DNA from: CAYVQE01 sp964633205
GTDB taxonomy: Bacteria > Myxococcota > B64-G9
Assembly (NCBI GenBank): GCA_964633205.1
Contig: CAZWFN010000129.1
Coordinates: forward strand, 1 to 18,424
DNA length: 18,424 nucleotides
Direction of reading: 5' to 3'
Shown: one piece after another, positions 15,183-18,424 of the stretch
Layout: every line of letters starts with the position of its first letter
Numbering within the stretch: the first letter of the stretch is position 1
Made by a program: the position numbers and the translations under genes
The notes under the pieces: generated by a model
What the model was told of the DNA's origin: nothing
What the model saw: only the letters and a program-made list of their open reading frames with translations
Database searches by the model: none

Positions 15183-15803
15183 TCAAAAGGCGAAGCCGGC
15201 GGCCAGCCGCAGGCGGAGGTCGTAGCCGTCGATGCCGACACGGTCGGGCTGGGCGTCATCGTCCAGATCGACCACCATGGTCTCGTAGCCCAAGCTGGCG
15301 CCTGCTGACAGCACCAGGGCGTCGAACAGGATCAGATTGAACCCGGTGGCCCCGCCCAGGGCGTAGCCGACATCCGAGCTGTCGTCGCGGGTCAGGTAGG
15401 CGATGTCCATGTAGGGGCCCAGGTACCAGCCCTCGGGGGCGTCGCCGATCAGGTAGAAGCGCAGCCCGATCTCCGGGCCCACACCGAAAACCCGGCCGTG
15501 GGAATCGCCGAGCAGCGGTTCGATGACCAGGAAGTTGATCCCGCCGTAGAGCGACAGGAAGCTCGACGCCGCGCCCTCGATCTGCAGGTTGACGCGTCCG
15601 GCCAACAGTCCCAGCGGGTCGGTGGTCAGGGTGCCCGAGACGCCCGGGTCGTCGCCCACCTCGTCGGCCGCGGCCGGGCCGCTCCAGCCGATCGCTCCGG
15701 CGAGCAGCGCCAGCAGCACCAGTCCGGTCAATGCTTCGCGGCCGCTGCCGGCGAGGCGGTTGCGGCGGTGTTTGTTCCGGTATGGCTCTGTGTTGTCTCG
15801 CAT
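15183..15803 (-). CDS. Outer-membrane beta-barrel protein, first gene behind a sigma-54 promoter
   Basis: A 206-residue exported protein. A basic N-terminal region (NKHRRNRLAGSGREA) and hydrophobic core (LTGLVLLALLAGAIGW) end in GPAAADE, a good signal peptidase I site. The mature part is built of alternating strands such as GRVNLQIEGAASSFLSLYGG, VFGVGPEIGLRFYLIG and LVLSAGASLGYETMVV, ending AGFAF with a terminal Phe. The acidic DLDDDAQPDRVGID loop could bind calcium, but this is speculation. The start ATG at 15803 is preceded by AAGGAGGAG at good spacing. It forms a two-gene unit with the next barrel gene, and both were probably made under sigma-54 control. No specific family could be assigned. 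Confidence 0.85.
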   Translation of the reverse strand: MRDNTEPYRNKHRRNRLAGSGREALTGLVLLALLAGAIGWSGPAAADEVGDDPGVSGTLTTDPLGLLAGRVNLQIEGAASSFLSLYGGINFLVIEPLLGDSHGRVFGVGPEIGLRFYLIGDAPEGWYLGPYMDIAYLTRDDSSDVGYALGGATGFNLILFDALVLSAGASLGYETMVVDLDDDAQPDRVGIDGYDLRLRLAAGFAF

Positions 15804-15854
15804 GGCGAACTCCTCCTTTCGGGTAGCGGTGCTCATTCTGCCAGCGCCCGGTTT

Positions 15855-15870
15855 TGCAAGGGCCGGGCCA
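15855..15870 (-). promoter_or_regulatory. Sigma-54 (RpoN) -24/-12 promoter for the two barrel genes
   Basis: On the minus strand the sequence reads TGGCCCGGCCCTTGCA against the consensus TGGCACG-N4-TTGCW: one mismatch (C for A), with the invariant GG and GC exactly 10 bases apart. The GC sits at 15857-15856, predicting a start of transcription near 15845 and a leader of about 42 nt that includes the strong ribosome site of the gene starting at 15803. An enhancer-binding activator would be required; no clear activator site was identified. Confidence 0.65.
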
Positions 15871-16125
15871 CCGCACCGCCGCGGGTCCGAAGATCGCCGT
15901 CCAACCGGATGACAAACGGGGTTCAGGCCCCCCCCTGGCGGCCTGTTGTACTCGAAACCCATCCCCTGGACGCCGGGGCAAAGCGCAAACGAGCCGTTCA
16001 AAATGGACCGGCCGCTGGAGCGCGACTGGCGTCTGGTCCCGAGTCCCCCCGGCCTTATGGGCTCTCTAACCCATTGATTTTGTTGTCCCCCGTCCTTCGG
16101 GCGGGGGAACTTGGGCCCAAGGGCG
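15871..16125. other. Non-coding spacer upstream of the sigma-54 promoter
   Basis: With the promoter and leader this makes a 322-bp gene-free stretch. It contains no credible coding region. It would be the place for enhancer sites of the sigma-54 activator. Short homopolymer-rich patches occur (a run of eight c at 15929-15936), and AT-rich bases sit near 16066-16086. The right end holds the hairpin and palindrome described separately. Confidence 0.5.
16087..16121. terminator. UUCG-capped hairpin plus 12-bp palindrome after the radical SAM gene
   Basis: Arms cccccg (16087-16092) and cggggg (16102-16107) close on an inner cc-ttcg-gg, with one bulged t, giving a very stable UUCG-tetraloop stem when read on the plus strand. 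Directly next to it is a perfect palindrome cttgggcccaag (16110-16121), a few bases past the radical SAM stop. This is where a terminator would sit, but no T-tract follows on the minus strand, so rho-independent termination is doubtful; it may instead stabilise the 3' end. Confidence 0.4.
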
Positions 16126-18180
16126 TCAGGCTGGGCTGGGCCGACGGCTGGGACCTGTATCCAGCGCTCTTGGCGGTGTGGGGTCGGCGGCTGTGCGGTG
16201 GGGACGGTGGCCGTTGCCGTTGCCGTTGCGCAAGCGGCGCAGCGCCGAGCGCAGGCGCTCGCCGCCGCGGTCGAGGCCGAAGGCCGAGGCCTCGGCGGCC
16301 GCGGCGGCGGCCAGGCGCAGCAGCAGGCTGCGGGCGCGCCAGGACTTGTTTTCAGCCAGGGTGGCGCCGAGCACGTCGCCCAGCCCGGGCAGGCTGCCGT
16401 TCATGGGCACGGCGATGGTCACGTCGGCCCCGGCGGCATGGCCCTGTATGCAGTCGATGTAGCGCACCCGGCCGCGCTCGGCGGCCAGCACCCAGCTGAC
16501 CTCGCGCCCGCCGGCGAAGCGCAGGCTGACCTGCACGGTCTGATCGCCGAGCAGGCGCAAAAAGCGGCGCATCTCGAACATCTCGTCCAGGCCGTGGCTG
16601 CTGGTGAAAGCGCGCAGGTTGTCGTTGGGCAGCTCCTGGACCAGGCTGTAGAGGTCGAGCTCGCTCAGCTCCTCCTGGTTCTCGCCGAAGAACTGGAAGA
16701 AGCCCAGCAGGGTGGCGAGCTTGTAGGCGTAATCGTAGAGCGGGCGCTTGCGGCCAGCCGCGGCCCGGTAGCGCCGCCAGGCCTGCGGCAGCATCAGGTC
16801 GTCGTACCACTTGCTGTTGCAGCGCACGCACAGCTCCTTCATCTTGCGCGGGCTGAAGTGCGCGTGGGGGGTGACCAGATCGTAGAGCTTCCACTTGCGG
16901 TGGTCCGGCTCCAGCAGCTGGCCGCTGGCCTTGGCCTCGGCGTAGAGCTGCGAGCCGGGCAGCGGGCAGACCACCGCGAAGTAGGCGTCCTCGAGCTGCA
17001 GCGAGCGGGCGTAGTCCAGCAGCTCGAACACGTCCTGCTCGGTCTGGCCGGGCAGGCCCAGCAGAAAGCAGCTCATCACCGCCGCGCCCTGCTCGCGCAG
17101 CAGCCGCACCGCCCGCTCCTGCTTGGCGGCAGCGCCGCCGCCCTTGCGGATGGCCTTGAGCACTTCTTTCTTGGGCGACTCCATACCGACGAAGACGAAG
17201 TCCACCCCGGCGGCGGCCAGCTTGCGCACCAGCTCGGGGTGGTCGGCCATGGTGCTGGTGCGCACGCTGACGAACAGGTTGATCGGGGTGGGGCAGCGCT
17301 GGCGGAACGCGATCAGCGCGTCGCACAGCTCGTGGGTCTTGGCGATGCTGCCGCCGAAGTTGGGATCGGCGATGTGCAGCCGCAGCCGCTTGCCGCGGTG
17401 CAGCTCGACCAGCTGCTCGATCTCGGCGATGACGTTGGCGGCCGAGCGGTAGCGCTGCTCACCGTGCGACATCATGGGCTCGGTGCAGAAGGTGCAGCGG
17501 CCCCAGCAGCCGCGCGAGGTGATGATCAGCTCGTAGGCCGTCTTGGCGTCCGGCTCCAGGTCGGCAAACGGCAGGGCGTAGCGGTACTTGCGCCGATCGC
17601 GCTCCGGGAAGGGCAGCGCGTCCAGGTCCGCGATCAGGGGCCGGTCGGCGTTGTGCTGCACCCGGCCGTTGTGGCTGAAGCTCAGCCCTCGGATGGACGC
17701 CGGCTCCCGGCCGGCCACGATTTCGCTCAGGGTCAGCTCGCCCTCGCCGCGCACCACGTAATCCACCCGGGCGTCGGCGGCGAACTCGGCGGCCAGGGCG
17801 GTGGCCAGGTAGCCGCCGAAGACCGTGTCGGCGCCCCAAGCCTTGGCTTCTCCGGCCAATTCCAGGGCAACGCGATGATTGGAGATGTAGTTCAGCGTCA
17901 CCCCGACCAGATCGGGCCGCAGGCGGCGCAGGAAATGCCGCAGCGGCTTGCCCTCCTTGATCAGATCGACGATCTCGACCCGCTCCAGCTGCGGCCGCAC
18001 GAAGGCGGCCAGGTACTCCAGCCGCAGCGGGATCTCCTCCATCATGAACTCGGCGCCGATGGCGTCCATGGGCGGCGCCACCAGCAGCAGGCGCCGGTAG
18101 CGGTCGCCGCTCGCGCAGCGGGGAGTGGGCGGGTGATCGGTCTCGGCGGACGGTGCGCGGGCGGCGCTGCCCTCGCTCAT
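16126..18180 (-). CDS. Radical SAM protein with B12-binding-like N-terminal domain and SCP2-like C-terminal region
   Basis: A 684-residue enzyme of the B12-binding radical SAM type, a family that methylates unreactive carbons or carries out ring and C-C chemistry on lipids, tetrapyrroles and antibiotics. Residues about 28-195 form a Rossmann-like domain (RPDLVGVTLNYISNHRVALE, VFGGYLATALAAEF, VDYVVRGEGELTL). The DxHxxG cobalamin motif is absent: the matching stretch is VDLIKEGKPL, and GGxH is GGYL. The cluster motif CxxxCxxC is at Cys225, Cys229, Cys232 (GCWGRCTFC). The barrel continues through FVFVGMESPKKEVLKAIRKG and FLLGLPGQT. A Trp/Arg/Tyr-rich segment follows, then near residues 540-630 a stretch ending GADVTIAVPMNGSLPGLGDV that resembles an SCP2 sterol-carrier-type domain (judged by eye). 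The gene stands alone with its own promoter. Substrate is unknown; lipid is a guess from the C-terminal region. Confidence 0.9.
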   Translation of the reverse strand: MSEGSAARAPSAETDHPPTPRCASGDRYRRLLLVAPPMDAIGAEFMMEEIPLRLEYLAAFVRPQLERVEIVDLIKEGKPLRHFLRRLRPDLVGVTLNYISNHRVALELAGEAKAWGADTVFGGYLATALAAEFAADARVDYVVRGEGELTLSEIVAGREPASIRGLSFSHNGRVQHNADRPLIADLDALPFPERDRRKYRYALPFADLEPDAKTAYELIITSRGCWGRCTFCTEPMMSHGEQRYRSAANVIAEIEQLVELHRGKRLRLHIADPNFGGSIAKTHELCDALIAFRQRCPTPINLFVSVRTSTMADHPELVRKLAAAGVDFVFVGMESPKKEVLKAIRKGGGAAAKQERAVRLLREQGAAVMSCFLLGLPGQTEQDVFELLDYARSLQLEDAYFAVVCPLPGSQLYAEAKASGQLLEPDHRKWKLYDLVTPHAHFSPRKMKELCVRCNSKWYDDLMLPQAWRRYRAAAGRKRPLYDYAYKLATLLGFFQFFGENQEELSELDLYSLVQELPNDNLRAFTSSHGLDEMFEMRRFLRLLGDQTVQVSLRFAGGREVSWVLAAERGRVRYIDCIQGHAAGADVTIAVPMNGSLPGLGDVLGATLAENKSWRARSLLLRLAAAAAAEASAFGLDRGGERLRSALRRLRNGNGNGHRPHRTAADPTPPRALDTGPSRRPSPA

Positions 18181-18216
18181 GGCTCGGCCCTTTCGTGCGA
18201 TGGGTTGGAGGGCGGC

Positions 18217-18225
18217 AGTATAGCA
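18217..18225 (-). promoter_or_regulatory. Extended -10 promoter for the radical SAM gene
   Basis: On the minus strand, TGCTATACT gives a TGn extension and a -10 hexamer TATACT that matches five of six consensus bases. It lies 37 bp ahead of the ATG at 18180, in sequence that is otherwise very GC-rich. At 17-nt spacing the -35 position holds only CTGGAC, a poor match, as is common for extended -10 promoters. The leader would be about 30 nt with an AAAGGG ribosome site. Confidence 0.5.
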
Positions 18226-18268
18226 CAGACAGCCGCCGCGTCCAGGCGCGTCCCGGGCTGAGGCATCC

Positions 18269-18289
18269 GCGCTGTCAGCAAAACAGCGC
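18269..18289. repeat. 7-bp inverted repeat upstream of the radical SAM promoter
   Basis: Perfect arms gcgctgt (18269-18275) and acagcgc (18283-18289) around a 7-nt spacer cagcaaa. It lies about 45 bp upstream of the -10 box, a position suitable for an activator or repressor dimer. No T-tract follows, so it is not an evident terminator for a gene outside the window. Confidence 0.4.
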
Positions 18290-18305
18290 TACGTCTAGCT
18301 GCCGG

Positions 18306-18379
18306 GCCAGGAGGGAAATCCGGATACCCCAAAACGGCGGTCGTTCGCAGCCGCTGAAGAACGAATTTTCCCCCCTGGC
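18306..18379. repeat. Imperfect long-range inverted repeat in the right-hand non-coding end
   Basis: Arms gccaggagggaaat (18306-18319) and attttccccccctggc-like sequence (18365-18379) are complementary apart from one mismatch and one extra base. Inside are tcgttc (18341-18346) and gaacga (18359-18364), another perfect 6-bp pair. Together they could fold into a long hairpin. No coding region was recognised in 18226-18424, and I cannot name an RNA family. Confidence 0.3.
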
Positions 18380-18424
18380 ACCAAAGAAAATACCCCAGGC
18401 CAGCGCGTTGAAATGCGACGTCGA

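Noticed and set aside
18226..18424. tRNA gene or known riboswitch at the right end
   Set aside because: No cloverleaf with T-arm GTTCRA and matching acceptor ends, and no motif of a riboswitch class I know.

Overview
The window is very GC-rich and comes from a Gram-negative bacterium: it has an RND efflux trio with outer-membrane factor, lipoprotein signals, and three small beta-barrel proteins that end in Phe. The IPT/TIG-kelch secreted protein, a near-consensus sigma-54 promoter and a selenocysteine peroxiredoxin together point to a deltaproteobacterium or Myxococcota-like organism. That placement is inference; no rRNA or other marker gene is present. A run of exactly 100 N (8515-8614) is an assembly gap of unknown true size, so genes on either side may not be neighbours.

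Left of the gap (1-8514), everything is on the minus strand and reads as one compact transcription unit: a MOT1-type sulfate/molybdate transporter (5' end lost in the gap), an ECF sigma factor, a zf-HC2 anti-sigma factor, a CnrX/ZraP-like periplasmic metal-sensor protein, then outer-membrane factor, periplasmic adaptor and RND pump (3' end outside the window). The last three junctions are ATGA stop/start overlaps. The set of functions matches the cnrYXH-cnrCBA nickel/cobalt resistance locus, with a zf-HC2 protein in the anti-sigma role.

Right of the gap on the plus strand (8615-13715) are a large exported protein (TIG-repeat array with patterned cysteines, then a kelch-like propeller interrupted by an fn3-like segment) and, 11 nt later, a beta-barrel protein. 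A 9-bp tandem repeat covers the barrel gene's stop codon.

From 13767 to 18180 all genes are again on the minus strand. A radical SAM protein has its own extended -10 promoter. Two beta-barrel genes lie behind a sigma-54 promoter. Last is a peroxiredoxin whose peroxidatic cysteine codon is an in-frame TGA. The mRNA just after that TGA can fold into a bacterial SECIS-like hairpin with a GGUC loop, so the two apparent half-ORFs are best read as one selenoprotein gene. This is the most interesting item in the window. No tRNA, rRNA, CRISPR array or insertion sequence was seen.
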